64,000 nucleotides of DNA from Platerodrilus igneus (lineage: Eukaryota > Arthropoda > Insecta > Coleoptera > Lycidae): the NCBI GenBank assembly GCA_036346225.1, contig JARFIW010001458.1, positions 3,968,001-4,032,000 of the forward strand, given 5' to 3'. Of the stretch, positions 19,831 to 31,554 are shown one piece after another. Position numbers and translations under genes: made by a program. Each line of letters starts with the position of its first letter. The stretch's first letter is position 1. The notes under the pieces are model-generated. The model was not told where the DNA came from, ran no database searches, and worked only from the letters and a program-made list of their open reading frames with translations.

Positions 19831-20920
19831 AATTCCAGAATAATTTATGTTTAAGATAAATAGATTGCTAAGGGTTTGGAAACATTTTTTTAAAAAACAT
19901 CGCTTCAAAGGTCCGAACCTTAACTCGCGTTGCTTTCAAAACAAAAATAGAAAATTTCCGTCACGCTACTACTTCGGTAGCTATTTCTGATTCTAGTCAC
20001 ATTTTTTCTGCTGAACCAGATTTTACTTACAACTCCACTACAATTGAGGAAAATACTCTTACTCCACATGATGAAACTGTTAAGATTCTTCCTACGCCTA
20101 CGGGTATATCAAATACTTCTTCTGTACTTTCTGCTGTTCCTATTCCTGTATCTACTTTTACTCGTGCGGTCAAATGCTTTAATTGCGACAAACCAGGTCA
20201 TGTTTTTACACGTTGTACTCGTCCTCAAATACACTATTGCAATGGTTGCGGGCATAAGGGAGTTTATCGCCGCAACTGTTCGAACTGTCATCCTACTACT
20301 AATAGGTTTCCGAATAATACTTCAAATTCTGTTTTCTACATCCTTGTTCCCCTACTATTTCTGTAACTTATTTGTTATTATCTTTGTCTGTCCATGCTAT
20401 CGCCCTCATACATCTGAAGCACAGCATTTCAAAAGGCTGCTACCGTTTTTCTGTCTGCGTTTCAGACTTCCCGTATTTCATAGGCATGCTGTGCTGTGCT
20501 CCACACATATGCTTTCAACAATTTTCTTCTTATTCTATGTTTGTTGTCTTTCCTCATAGGCGATGTTCTTTCTTGTTAGATGCAGTTCGATCACTTTCTA
20601 TTGCTTTACAGGTTTATGCCCTATTTCTCCGATTGCCTTCAATTTGTGTTGCGACCTAGGATCGGCTTTCTTTAGGTAGTCAATACGCTTAACGTGAAAT
20701 CAGCTGATTAATTTTTATTGGTGAATTTTATATAAATTCAATAACTTGGAATTGGAAAACATTTTTTAACATGTTTCTATTTATACAATTGAGAGGATGG
20801 TTATTAAAGAAGTGTGCGATTGCATTATTGAAAGGCTTAAGTAGTCGTTTTTTTTTTATATTTATTTTGAGGGGGAAAATTCATTATGATTTAAGTTACC
20901 TCTTTGGTAGATTTTAACAT

Positions 20921-21127
20921 GGTTCTGAGGCGACTCTATGGCGGTTTTACACTTGTCAGATACCAATGTTGTTCTATGAAGATTGTATATGGATCTGAGG
21001 CGACCCTATAACGAGTTTACACTTGTCAGATACCAATACTGTTGAACGGAGATTGTATATGGTTTTGAGGTAACCTTATTGTGGATTTATACTTGTCAGA
21101 TACCAATGCTGTTTTACAAGGATTGTT
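20921..21127. repeat. Three-unit 70-bp minisatellite (unit 2)
   Basis: Copy of 5,301-5,510 with the same three units and spacing. Confidence 0.9.
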
Positions 21128-21666
21128 AATATGCTTATTTTTATGTAATTAGTTATTTTATGTATAAATAGAAATCATGTATGTAGGCTATATTTCATGT
21201 TAATATTGCAAGGAAAACCCAGGAAAAACTTGCAATGCTACCTAGATATTGTGGGCATTTGATTTTCATTTGTTATTTCTTTTAGTAATGGAATCCATTG
21301 TTTACTGAAAGTCACGGATTCGTTTGCAACTCAGTTATTTTTATGTAGGGTTATATAAGCAGCTTCTTTGATTTTGCGTTTTTTGTGGTTTTCTTCTTTT
21401 TCTTCTTTTCAGGGAGTATGTGTATTCAGCTCGTTCCCTTTCTATTGTTTTCTAATTTTATACCCTATTTTACCGAGATTCAGTGAAGGAGGTTAAGCAA
21501 CCTGTGGCTACCAAGATCCCTCAACACTTAGACATTTGCCGAAATAATGGTTTTCCAGTAAATCCTTTCACACACTTAACATTATTCGAGAATATTGCCC
21601 AACCAATTCTTGTAGTTACTTATAATAATCATCATGTTTAAGCACAGTTATCTTTTCGTCATTAAT

Positions 21667-23170
21667 TTATCCATCTTGGGATTGGTTGGATGCGTACTTC
21701 CATTGATTTCTATTCTGGGCTAGCCTACACATCTCCCTGAAACCTCTACAGCCTACATCTTTTACTATCTGTGTGCAGTAGTCTAATCTAGGTCTGCCTC
21801 TTCTTCTCTTTTTTCCTATCTCTGCTTCTAATATATCCCGCACTATTCCCTCATGCCGTAGTATGTGGCCTATCATCCTATCTCTCCTATTTTTTACCGT
21901 TTTCCACATATTTCTTTCTTCCCCTACCATTTTTAGTACCTCTTCGTTCTTAACTTTGTCTGTCCATGATATCTTCATTATACGCCTGTAACACCACATT
22001 TCAAAGGCTTCTACCTTTTTCTTGTCCGCTTCTCCTACTGTCCAGGCTTCACAGCCGTACAGTGCTGTGCTCCACACATATGTTTTAAGCAATCTTTTCT
22101 TGTTTCTATGTTTGTGGTCTTTGAGCACAGTAGTTGCTTTTCTTGTTAAATGTAGCACGACCTTGTGCTAATCTTTGTTTTATATCTTTGTGCTTTTCCC
22201 ATCTTGCGTTATTTGGCTTCCTAGGTAGCAGAAATCCTTAACCTCTTGTAAGTTCGCGTTAAATACTTGTATTCTTGTTTTTGATTTATTTTCCCACCTT
22301 TGCAAACTAGAACTTTAGTTTTAGTTTTGTTAATTTTCATACCGTATCTCTCTGTTAGAACCGTTTCCATTTCATTAAGAGCAGCTTCTATTTCTTCCTT
22401 GCTAGACGTTAATACCGCTATATCATCTGCAAATCTAAGCATATCAATTTTTGTCCCTGCATAGTAATTCCAAATGTCTTCCTGCATTTGACAGTATTCA
22501 TTGCCTCTTCTATGTACAAGTTAAAATCAATGGGGATAGGGCACATCCCTGTCTCACCCCTTTCCTAATGTTTACTTCTCTACGTTCCTGCTCTAATTCT
22601 ATTACTGCTGTTTGCTCTTTGTATAGGCTATGTACTATTCGTCTATCCCTATAACTCATTCCAATCTTTTTGAAAATTTCGAACATTTTTCCAATTTACA
22701 TTGTCGAATGCTTTTTCCAGATCTACAAACCCTATATACACGCTTTTCCCTTTTTCTATTGTTTTCTCCATTATCACTCTCAGAGCTAAAATAGCCTCCC
22801 GTGTTCCCCTGTTTCGCCTAAACCCAATTTGGTCTTTTCCTAGTATTTTTTCAGCTCGCTTTTCCATTCGTCTTTGCACAATTCTAATTAATATTTTTGA
22901 CACGTGTGCTGTCAAACTTATTGTTCGAAAATTTTCACATCTATCCGCACCTTTCTTTTTTGGTATAGTTACTATGATGCTACGTTTGAAATCTTTGGGT
23001 ATCTCGCCTGTCTCATACATATAGCTTACAAGTTGGAAGAGACGTTCTGTTACTGCTTGTCCAGCGGCTTTTAGAGTTTCTGCTTGCACCTTATCTGTAC
23101 CCGGCGCCTTACCATTTTTTAGACTCTTTAATGCTAATTCAAACTCGTCTCGAAGTATAGGATATCCCAA
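21667..23170 (-). pseudogene. RTE reverse transcriptase domain (unit 2)
   Basis: Frames 22,649-23,170 (KNGKAPGTDKVQAETLKAAG, RCENFRTISLTAHVSKILIR, FVDLEKAFDNVNWK), 22,221-22,487 (LRFADDIAVLTSSKEEIEAA) and 21,667-22,158 (RRIMKISWTDKVKNEEVLK, HILRHEG) together cover the RT and RTE C-terminal domain with two frame breaks. The catalytic Asp pair is intact. Confidence 0.85.
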
Positions 23171-23682
23171 GTCATCATTTTCAATGTCTGATTCCTGTTC
23201 TAATGCAGTTAGTTCCTCTCCTGCATATAAATTCCTATATATTCTTGCTATCTACTCACTTTCTCTACGTTTTCTATAATGACGTTTCCTTGTGCGTCCC
23301 TTATATTTTTGCTATACGGTTTTATATCCCTAAAATTCATTCTAATTAATTTGTATGCTTCGTCTGTCTTTCCTATTTCCATCTTAGTTTGTACTTCTTT
23401 GCATTTTCATCAATCCATTGTTCTTTAGCTTTCCTGCATTTTCGAATAATTTCCCATTTTATGGCTTTGTATCTCTGTTTTCCTGTTTCGTCTGATTTAT
23501 TTTTGTATTTTCGTCTTTCTTCTATTAAATTCACGATATCCTTTGTTATCCATGGTTTCTTATTTTCTTTTTGTGTATACCCCAAAATATCTCTGACCGC
23601 CATGTCTAGGCTGGATTTAATGTTATTCCATTCTGTTTCTACTTCCTTAGTTTCAGATATTTTCCCGATATCATTCAGCAAT

Positions 23683-24630
23683 TCATTTGACTTTTTCGAA
23701 TCTTACTTGAATATCTTTATCTTTTAGTTTCTCTAAGTCCAAGTGCCTTTTTCCGTTCCTTTTTTTCAGATTTTTAAATTTAAGTGCGGCCTTCATAATT
23801 ACGATGTTGTGGTCAGTATCTATATCTGCTTCTGGGTAGCTTCTACAGTCTTCTACTTGATTCCTAAACCGTTGTCTAACAAGAATGTAATCTATTTGAT
23901 ATCTTCCTATATCGCCTGGCATGTTCCACGTATATCGTCTTCTAGCATGATGTTGAAATAATGTGTTTGTGACGATTAAATTGTTCTTGTCGCAAAATTC
24001 TACCAGCCTATTTCCCCTGTCGTTTCTCGTGCCTAAACCAAATAAACCTACTACCGCTCCTTCCCTACCCTCACCTACCACAGCATTAAAATCCCCCGTA
24101 ATTATTAAATTTTCATGTCCTTTTACGTATCTTAATTTGTCTTCGATATCTTTGTAGATGGCTTCTACCTCTTCGTCACTATAGCTGGAGGTGGGCATGT
24201 ATACTTGTATTATTACTGTGTTTACCGGCTTAGATTCTAATCTAACCATGAGTACTCTTTCGTTCTTTTGTAAGTAATTTTCTACACAGTATCCTATCTT
24301 TTTCCGCATAACTATCCCCACACCCAAATTTCCGTCCTCTGCTCCTGTATGAATTACCCTGAAGTCTCCACTCCAAAAATCCCCCGCCTCTGGCCACCGA
24401 ACTTCACTGATCCCTACTATGTCTAGTGATAACCTATTCATTTCGATTTTTAGGTTCTCTAGCTTACCTACTTGCTTCATACTTCTAACATTCCACGCTC
24501 CGACTCGCAGAATGTTCCCGACTCTTATTTTTAACTTTCCGATCGCATCCTCCGAAGTAGTCCCCTCCCGGAGATCCGAATGGGGGACTATTTTAACTCC
24601 GAAATCTTTTACCCCAGAGAATGCCATCAT
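23683..24630 (-). CDS. RTE endonuclease domain (unit 2, open frame)
   Basis: Continuous 315-codon frame with GAWNVRSMK, SEVRWPEAGDFWSGDFR, GDFNAVVG, RYTWNMPGDIGRYQIDYI and DTDHNIVI, the complete set of EEP endonuclease motifs. It would nick chromosomal DNA to prime reverse transcription. It ends at a frame break before the linker and RT, so the full ORF2 is not intact as given. Confidence 0.85.
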   Translation of the reverse strand: MMAFSGVKDFGVKIVPHSDLREGTTSEDAIGKLKIRVGNILRVGAWNVRSMKQVGKLENLKIEMNRLSLDIVGISEVRWPEAGDFWSGDFRVIHTGAEDGNLGVGIVMRKKIGYCVENYLQKNERVLMVRLESKPVNTVIIQVYMPTSSYSDEEVEAIYKDIEDKLRYVKGHENLIITGDFNAVVGEGREGAVVGLFGLGTRNDRGNRLVEFCDKNNLIVTNTLFQHHARRRYTWNMPGDIGRYQIDYILVRQRFRNQVEDCRSYPEADIDTDHNIVIMKAALKFKNLKKRNGKRHLDLEKLKDKDIQVRFEKVK

Positions 24631-24926
24631 GTTTGCTACAAATTAAGTACGCTGTGTACTTGGGAGATAATGTGGTGGTTTCCCGTTGCCTTCCACATCG
24701 CGGTAGTGTGTCTTAGACTGCCATACCGACCCCTATGGTCTCTGCCAATCTAAGTACCGAAAGAGCCGCTGCCCTCTTTCGGGGACCTGTCTTAGTCTGG
24801 TTCCTCACTAACGACCCTACTACTTTGGTTGGACCTGTAGTTTGGCTCTTTAGCTCATTAGAACACGCAAGCCATTTCACCTGTTCTAGTAATTTAGAAC
24901 TTCGGCAAGGTGCAGGTCCATTCGAA

Positions 24927-25396
24927 ATCTTTTAGTAACTTTTCTAAATTATCAGATCCGACTCGGTCAATTGCTGATTTTATTTTCTTTAAGAATCCGC
25001 ACTTGAAATTGATTTTCTTTTTTTAATACCCATACTCATTTCTCCTTTGACTTTTCTAGCGTTTGTCACGAACCAAGCTGCGGCCTTTTCATCAAACTTT
25101 GCGTTTTTTGAATCTACTTGCACCAAAGCTTTTTCTACAAAAAATTTATCTGCTCGATGTCCAGCCGGAATATCGTCAGGGTATTTGGAGTAAGCAATGT
25201 CGTGATCTCTACACAAACGTTCCAGATCGTTGATTCCTGGACCACTTCTAACTAACCGCTCTTCCAGCCTAATGTCTGTTCCACAAAAATTAAAAGACGG
25301 GATGTTAGCTTCAAATGGCAGCTTATTTATAACTTGGTTAAACAACCGACTACTAGAATTCACAATCATGGATGTGTTCAGTTCCTCAATTAACAA
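24927..25396 (-). pseudogene. PLA2-domain protein (left arm, unit 2)
   Basis: Copy of 9,300-9,769. The frame 24,989-25,396 is open for 135 codons with RLCRDHDIAYSKY and EKAAAWFVTNARKVKGEM. The calcium loop is CGTD. Cut downstream by the RTE insertion. Confidence 0.85.
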
Positions 25397-25522
25397 CTAA
25401 AAGATGTTCATTTGCAAAAGTATTTCTATTTATATTTTCGCAGCGTAATATAAATTTTTATGTAATAATCGCAATTTAATAGACTTTCAAGAAGCTTGTT
25501 AGTGGAACATATGATTTTAGAT

Positions 25523-25705
25523 TTAGATGTCCAGCTCCTTTAAATATAGACGTCTTAGATTAAATTTTTGAAGTAATCGAGGATTGCAGCGTTTACAGGA
25601 GTATGATTCATAACTCATTGGCACGCAACGTCTCCACCTCCACTTCTTATTTCTGATTTTACTTTCACTAATTAAGCTCTTTGCTATATAAACGCTGTTT
25701 AGCAC
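25523..25705 (-). CDS. Small conserved ORF (left arm, unit 2)
   Basis: Identical in length and sequence to 9,898-10,080. Unknown function, one CxxC pair, divergent from PolB. Confidence 0.4.
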   Translation of the reverse strand: MLNSVYIAKSLISESKIRNKKWRWRRCVPMSYESYSCKRCNPRLLQKFNLRRLYLKELDI

Positions 25706-25786
25706 CAGAATTGTCAGTTGTTATTCACTCTTGCTTGCTGGAAGTTCAAAGTGCTCGTTTTGATATACGACTTTGTTTGTAGAAAA

Positions 25787-27061
25787 ATGAAATCATTAAA
25801 CGAGTTTATGTGCGAGGTGTGTTTTGCTATCTGCCGTCACCGAGCGAACCTGCATGGTTTACCCTCTGGCGATTAAAAAGCGTGGTGCCTCACCAGCTGC
25901 TAGTGAACCGGCCACCAAAAGCGTTGGGACGAGTCTTCACATGCGATATCTGCGGCTTCACGTTTAACAGGAAAGATCATTTAAACCAGCACGATAACAC
26001 CATGAACGTTGGGTGACGTTAAACGTGGAGTGCCACCACCGTTAGACGCATCCACCCCGAAGAAAATTCGTGTGAACATTAGGTGTGATGCGTGCATGGT
26101 AGATGTACCGAGCTCGACATACGCAGCACACCTACGGACAAATGCGCATAAACTAACTGCAGGTAGAACTTTGGATGGGAATTCTGCGGTACAAATAGTT
26201 AGCACCGTCTTCAATACCCGGATTGCAATGTATCGGGTAAAAAACATAGATGGTGTTGTTAGATTGCAAGAATTTCGACACATGCAAATTGATCGGTTCA
26301 AGCGATTAGTTAGTGACAAATTGGCAACCCATCTTGCTGTAACGGTGAATTGTAAATTGTTTGGACTTTACAGCAAGATGGGGGTAAACAACGTACCGAG
26401 TACATCAACACTAGGAACCAGGTGATCAGGCAATCTAGTTACTCGGAGGTCATCTATACTTCCTTCATGGTGGCGATGGTTACGAAATCTGACGAATATT
26501 AGGAGAAAAAGTCTGGTAAGTCTTTAAAATAAAATGCGTTGCAAATTTTTAATTTCTTTTTAGGTTGTACCCTCCAAAAGGTGTTATACTTAAAATTAAC
26601 ATTAACAAGTATACTCCTCTGCGAGATTCCTCCTACATTGACCTGCCAAATGGGTTAAGGATAAGAAGGCGTTTGTCAATATGAATTACTAAGCCTCTAT
26701 TTGCTTTGCATGGTCCATTGTGGCAGCGCTGCATCCCGTCGACCAACATCCTAAACAGGTATCAAAATATCCTCATTACGACACTGTCCTCAACTTGGAG
26801 GGTATTGATCTACCTGTCACTATCACTGATATTTTTAAGTTTGAGAAACAGAACAACATTAGCGTTGTTTTCGGGGTGGTATGTAAATCCATTGTGGGAC
26901 GGCTACATTTCACCCAACAGGATAGGGATCGTCACATCAATATTTCGTTCATACAGAATGATGAGAAGACGCACTACGGCTGGATCAGGAGACTGCGGTG
27001 CAAAGTGCTGTCTTGTCCCTCAATCGCTGAAAATGGAAGCACCTTCAATTTTTTTATATAA
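25787..27061 (+). pseudogene. Protein-primed PolB, N-terminal part (left arm, unit 2)
   Basis: Copy of 10,163-11,435 with longer open stretches: 26,009-26,425 (138 codons, CDAC finger to LFGLYSK) and 26,720-27,061 (113 codons, AALHPVDQHPKQVSKYPHY to HYGWIRRLRCKVLS). The C2H2 finger FTCDICGFTFNRKDHLNQH is open at 25,930-25,990. Intron 26,516-26,563. Catalytic exonuclease and polymerase domains are missing. Confidence 0.82.
26516..26563 (+). other. Spliceosomal-type intron in PolB (left arm, unit 2)
   Basis: GTAAGT ... TTTTTAG, 48 bp. Same position and phase as the other three copies. Confidence 0.72.
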
Positions 27062-27325
27062 CTTCGGCAAATTAATTCTACGGATAAAGTTACTTTCACA
27101 ACTTTGTAAAGATTTACAAATTAAATTAACTGGTAATAATCATGCCGATATTTGTGCTGTTGATCTTATAGGTGAGATTAAAACATTCCAAAACTTTTTA
27201 ACTGCCGAAAAATATGCAGCTGTAATATTAGAATTTATTTACAAAAATGACCTAATAAATACTTTTCCAAATCTAGCAACTTCTATCCGTAATTTATTGA
27301 CAATGCCTGTATGCGTTGCCGAAGT
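27062..27325 (+). pseudogene. hAT dimerisation-domain fragment (unit 2)
   Basis: Continuous frame from LILRIKLLSQLCKDL through CAVDLIGEIKTFQNFLTAEK, YAAVILEFIYKNDLINTF and PNLATSIRNLLTMPVCVAE. It then runs into the right arm with no hAT sequence beyond. Confidence 0.75.
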
Positions 27326-28443
27326 GGCGATCCCTATTTTGTTGGGTGAAATGTAGTGATCCCTCAATGGATTTACATACCACCCCGAAAACAACGCTAA
27401 TGTTGTTCTGTTTCTTAAACTTGAAAATATCAGTGATAGTGACAGGTAGATCAATACCCGCCAAGTTGAGGACAGTGTCGTAATGAGGATATTTTGATAC
27501 CTGTTCAGGATGTTGGTCGACGGGATGCAGCGCTGGCACAATGGACCATGTAAAGCAAATAGAGGCTTAGTTATTTATATTGACAAACGCCTTCTTATCC
27601 TTAACCCATTTGGCAAATCAATGTAGGATTAACCTCGCGGAGGAGTATACTTGTTAATGTCAATCTCAAGTATAACACCTTTTTGAGGGTACAACCTAAA
27701 AAAACTAAAACTTGCAACGCATTTTATTTTAAAGACTTACCAGACTTTTCTTCTAATATTCGTCAGATTTCGTAACCATCGCCACCATGAAGGAAGTATA
27801 GATGACCTCCGAGTAACTAGATTGCCTGATTACCTGGTTCCTAGTGTTGATGTACTCGGTAAGTTGTTTACCGTCATCTTGCTGTAAAGTCCAAACAATT
27901 CACTATTCACCGTTAGAGCAAGATGCGTTGCCAATTTGTCACTAACTAATCGCTTGAACCGATCAATTTGCATGTGTCGGAATTCTTGCAATCTAACAAC
28001 ACCATCTATGTTTTTCACCCGATACATTGCAATCCGGGTTTTGAAGGCGGTGCTAACTATTTGTACCGCAGAATCCCCATCCAAAGTTCTACCAGCAATT
28101 AGTTTATGCGCATTTGTCCGTAGGTGTGCTGCATATGTCAAGCTCGGTACATCTACCATGCACGCATCACGCCTAATGTTCACACAAATTATCTCTGGGG
28201 CGGATGCGTCTAACGGTGGTGGCACTCCACGTTTAACGTCACCCAAAGTTCATGGTGTTATCGTGCTGGTTTAAATTATCTTTCCTGTTAAACGTGAAGC
28301 CGCAGATATCGCATGTGAAGACTCGTCCCGACGCTTTTTGGGGGCCGGTTCACTAGCTGTTGGTGAGGCACACGCTTTTTAACCGCCAGAGGAGGTAAAC
28401 CGTGCACATAAACCTCGCACATAAACTCGTTTAATGATTTCAT
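27326..28443 (-). pseudogene. Protein-primed PolB, N-terminal part (right arm, unit 2)
   Basis: Copy of 11,698-12,816. Frame 27,830-28,246 open for 138 codons. Start ATG complement 28,441-28,443. The first finger region is frame-broken near 28,385. Intron 27,696-27,740. Shared stop at 27,753-27,755. Confidence 0.8.
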
Positions 28444-28524
28444 TTTTCTGCAAACAAAGTCGTATATCAATACGAGCAATTTGAACTTCCAGCAAGCAAG
28501 AGTGAATAACAACTGACAATTCTG

Positions 28525-28707
28525 GTGCTAAACAGCGTTTATATAGCAAAGAGCCTAATTAGTGAAAGTGAAATCAGAAATAAGATGTGGATGTGGAGAT
28601 GTTGCGTGCCCATGAGTTATGAATCATACTCCTGTAAACGCTGCAATCCTCGACTACTTCAAAATTTTAATCTAAGACGTCTATATTTAAAGAAGCTGGA
28701 CATCTAA
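28525..28707 (+). CDS. Small conserved ORF (right arm, unit 2)
   Basis: Sixty codons, same start and end as the left-arm copies, about 8 substitutions, no stop. Retention of the frame in all arms is notable among otherwise broken genes. Confidence 0.42.
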   Translation: MLNSVYIAKSLISESEIRNKMWMWRCCVPMSYESYSCKRCNPRLLQNFNLRRLYLKKLDI

Positions 28708-28835
28708 ATCTAAAATTATATGTTCGACTAACAAACTTCTTGAAAGTCTATTAAATTGCGATTATTACATAAAAATTTATATTACGCTGTGAAAAATATA
28801 AATAGAAATACTTTTTGCAAATGAACATCATTTAG

Positions 28836-29364
28836 TTGTTAATTGAGGAATTGAACACGTCCATGATTGTGAATTCTAGTAGTCGGTTGTTTAAACAAGT
28901 TATAAATAAGCTGCCATTTGAGGCTAACATCCCGTCTTATTATTTTTGTGGAACAGACATTAGGCTGGAAGAGCGGTTAGTTGGAAGTGTTCCAGGAATC
29001 AACGATTTGGACCGTTTGTGTAGAGATCACGACATTGCTTACTCCAAATACCCTGACGATATTCCGGCTACACATCGAGCAGATAAAATTCTAGAAGAAA
29101 AAGCTTTGGAGCGAGTAAATTCAAAAAACGCAAAGTTTGATGAAAAGGCCGCAGCTTGGTTCATGACAAACGCTAGAAAAGTCGAAGGAGAAATGGGTTT
29201 TGGTATCAAAAAAAAAAAAAATCAATTTCAAGGGCGGATGCTTAAGGAAAATAAAATCAGCAATTGACCGAGTCGGATCTGATAATTTAGAAAAGTTACT
29301 AAAAGATGGTATTCATGTTGGAAAAACAATCGTGAAAGGTGCTGGAGGCAGAAAGAGGATATAA
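28836..29364 (+). pseudogene. PLA2-domain protein (right arm, unit 2; most complete copy)
   Basis: Open for 143 codons from MLIEELNTSM, with CGTDIRLEERL, LCRDHDIAYSKY (catalytic His-Asp and Tyr) and EKAAAWFMTNARK. A frame break in the A-tract at 29,207-29,221 separates the basic C-terminal tail (KSAIDRVGSDNLEKLLKDG ... GGRKRI), which ends with TAA at 29,362-29,364. Next gene starts 4 bp on, so the two look like a viral operon-like array on one transcript. Confidence 0.82.
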
Positions 29365-29367
29365 GTT

Positions 29368-29660
29368 TTGCGTATTATACCCGTACCGCAAAAGGGTGGT
29401 ATTTTGCCATTGATTGCTATTTTCGCTGGACTAAGTGCTTTAGGAGCCATGACAGATGCCGCTGCAAAGATTTCAAAAGCTGTTAATGGCCAGTTAAAAG
29501 AGGGCGAACGTCACAACAGCAGAATGATTGCAAAAGCAGTAGGAAAAAAAGGAAATTGACTATTTTTAAACTTTATAAGAGAGGCGCCGTATTATTTTTG
29601 AAATCGTACACGGGACGTGTATGTTCTAAAAGTGTTGAAAAACAAAGCAAGTTACCTCGA
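29368..29660 (+). pseudogene. pX-like small capsid/membrane-active protein (right arm, unit 2)
   Basis: MRIIPVPQKGGILPLIAIF starts a frame with a hydrophobic helix (AGLSALGAMTDAAAKI) and a charged helix, ending GKKGN at a TGA (29,557). In related elements this sequence continues into an LKPY-type stretch. Here LFLKSYTGRVCSK follows in another frame, so the gene and the protease may once have been one reading frame or adjacent genes. Confidence 0.62.
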
Positions 29661-30003
29661 AGAGCTTTCACCGATGTAAATATAAGGAAATACGCATCCG
29701 GCATTCTTCTTTTTTGCGATGCTTTTTCTATTGATCAGTTGAACGAGACTAAACCGCATGTCATCGATTCGGGTGTGATTAATTTAGATATCACAAAAGG
29801 ACCAGGTGCTCATTAGGTGAGATACCGAAAACGTGCAAATACTATGTTACACTGCGATTCGTTTGAAGGCTTGAGACCACCGGAAGAAGTCGAGAGTTAT
29901 TTTTGGGAATGCAAAGTTTGCAACAACAGTGTTTCGGAGCAGACTCACAACACTTACAATTGTGAACATTTAATGCTAAAGTTTCTCAGCGAAAATGTTT
30001 AAA
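29661..30003 (+). pseudogene. Adenain-like cysteine protease (right arm, unit 2)
   Basis: Frame 29,556-29,816 carries LPRRAFTDVNIRKYA, DSGVINLDITKGPGAH ending in the catalytic His, then TAG at 29,814-29,816. The next frame, still in phase, continues VRYRKR ... HCDSFEGLRPPEEVESYF and NTYNCEHLMLKFL to 30,002. Only the single nonsense codon interrupts the domain. The triad residues His, acidic residue and Cys are all visible. Confidence 0.78.
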
Positions 30004-31340
30004 ACTGTGAGCGTGTTTGTGTAGTGTAGCGTTATATGGACGAGACCTACTTACGCAAGAATTAAATTGATGCAGGACAAAGAGTATGCTTTGTGGTTAG
30101 TGGACCTTTACATGTAACGCTTTGCAAAACATACACCATGGGAAAAAGTTTAATATTTTGACGATTCAGAGAAGCATAAAATAATTGTTGAACAGGGCTG
30201 GTGCGAATTAGAAGAATTAAGTACATATATACAGAAGGTGTTCAAACAATGGTTCAGTAAAGTTCCAGACATAAACGAGAACATTGGTAATCTTTATTAA
30301 AAATTGAACCTTTCTGTGAAATGGCGTGTGTATAAATATGGATGGTTAAGCGGTTGCTACGTACCTAGAAGTAGTCGGAAGAATAGTAAACACCGTGCTA
30401 ACTACCAACCGCGGAGAATGGGGGGATTTGCCTACGTACCAACCACAAACAAAAATAGCACATCGCCCTCGACTATCTATTAACAATGAAAATAAATTAA
30501 GATTTCTTGATTTACAGGTACAAAGAAAAGTATTGAATTTAAGTTACATTGTAAAGAACAAATTTTATAAAGGATCCACGAAGTGCGCAATTCGTAGTTA
30601 AGAGGTAATAAAAATCATTAAAATAGTAATGCTTAGATTTTCTCAATAGCAAGTGTGTTAAATTAAAGTATTAAATATAAACCTAGGTGTAATAAGGATT
30701 AAAGAAAAATAACCAAAAGCACTAGCAAAGCTAGCTTCTAAACATGGATGGTGAACTGGTTTCACAACATCAACCGTTGATAAATAAGGATCCTCGATGT
30801 ACGTAAAAGAATACTAGTCATATACCTCTATGCGTCGTGGTGCGTATCTTGCAATCACTCGTGGGTAAGTCGGCACAGCAATGCCATGGTTGGCAGGGTT
30901 CATTCACCCTGTATCGTAATTACAGCAGTGATCCAAAGACAAAAAGCAATTGATTCACTGCAACGAACAGGTGGGTCTACACAAAGAATGAACCCATTTG
31001 GCCTCCAGCTAAAAAAAACTAAAACAAGAATCTGATTGGAATGGGTACGCGCGGGGAAACTCACCGAATACACACAAGACACCTCTTAGTTGTTGAACAG
31101 AAAACCGTGCTTTGCTTTTGCAGTACGGTGACGAATGAATTTAGAAAATATTTCGACGTACAAGCTGTAGAATCAAATCCGACAATGGTTCAAACAACAC
31201 GGAGTCTAACTGCAAATCCTAGCTTATTAAAGCGGGGTAAAACTGGAAAACCCGGCTTATATCGGATAGTGCGCGACCTTATTTCAACAAGTCATTACAT
31301 TGGAACAATTGAGAAAACTATTATACCACGGTCGTAAGGT
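30004..31340 (+). pseudogene. Outer viral-element region with two unidentified frames (right arm, unit 2)
   Basis: A broken frame with DDSEKHKIIVEQGWCELEEL and STYIQKVFKQWF around 30,165-30,265 recalls the ELxDIxxYI-type segment of large capsid-like proteins in these elements. This is a weak impression. It continues through LNLSVKWRVYKYGWLSG to 30,601. A second frame (31,041-31,337) ends SHYIGTIEKTIIPRS. No firm assignment. Confidence 0.35.
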
Positions 31341-31554
31341 ATACCAAGATAATGGGTACCTAAAACAGGATACAATTATTTAATTGTAGCATAAATTTGT
31401 CGTTTCGGCATAAATAAGTTGTCGAAGAATTTAAGAGAATAAGGGATACTTAAAGCAAGGCATAAACTATTTAATTTATGGAATAAATTTTCGGTTTAAA
31501 AGCAAAGGGATTTGAGTTGAGGAATTTATTCGAGAGCGTATTTATTATTAATTA

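Larger units (their letters stand above)
4721..20336 (+). repeat. Tandem duplication, unit 1
   Basis: The sequence starting ATCCTTGTTCCCC at 4,721 begins again at 20,340. Everything up to 20,336 recurs to about 35,701 with near identity, apart from homopolymer indels and the noisy block 13.26-16.2 kb. The junction carries three extra bases (TAC) and no long homology. The unit spans the RTE, the palindrome centre, the right arm, and the 5' LTR and gag of element X. Confidence 0.95.
18653..20336 (+). pseudogene. Element X gag region, truncated by the duplication junction (unit 1)
   Basis: Includes a possible capsid-like frame (18,924-19,157, with FFCGFDSKVYGGELRTSV) that continues in a shifted frame to about 19,316, an AT-microsatellite and LTR-like insertion (19,335-19,830), then a second frame with two zinc knuckles at 20,175-20,291: CFNCDKPGHVFTRC (CX2CX4HX4C) and CNGCGHKGVYRRNC. 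It breaks at 20,336, where the tandem duplication restarts. The continuation is seen only in unit 2. Confidence 0.6.
20340..24926 (-). mobile_element. RTE composite (unit 2, lacking the first 233 bp)
   Basis: Copy of 4,721-9,299. Frames are better preserved here: endonuclease 23,683-24,630 is one open frame of 315 codons, followed by linker 23,373-23,681, RT 22,649-23,170, FADDIAVL-containing frame 22,221-22,487 and C-terminal frame 21,667-22,158. The 3' terminal TSD and the outermost RTE end are absent because the duplication starts within the composite. The right TSD copy is 24,927-24,936. Confidence 0.88.

Noticed and set aside
20044..20559. 171-codon plus-strand frame spanning the duplication junction
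   Set aside because: Leu-rich off-frame reading of gag fused by the junction to off-frame RTE; the real Gag frame shows zinc knuckles in another phase.
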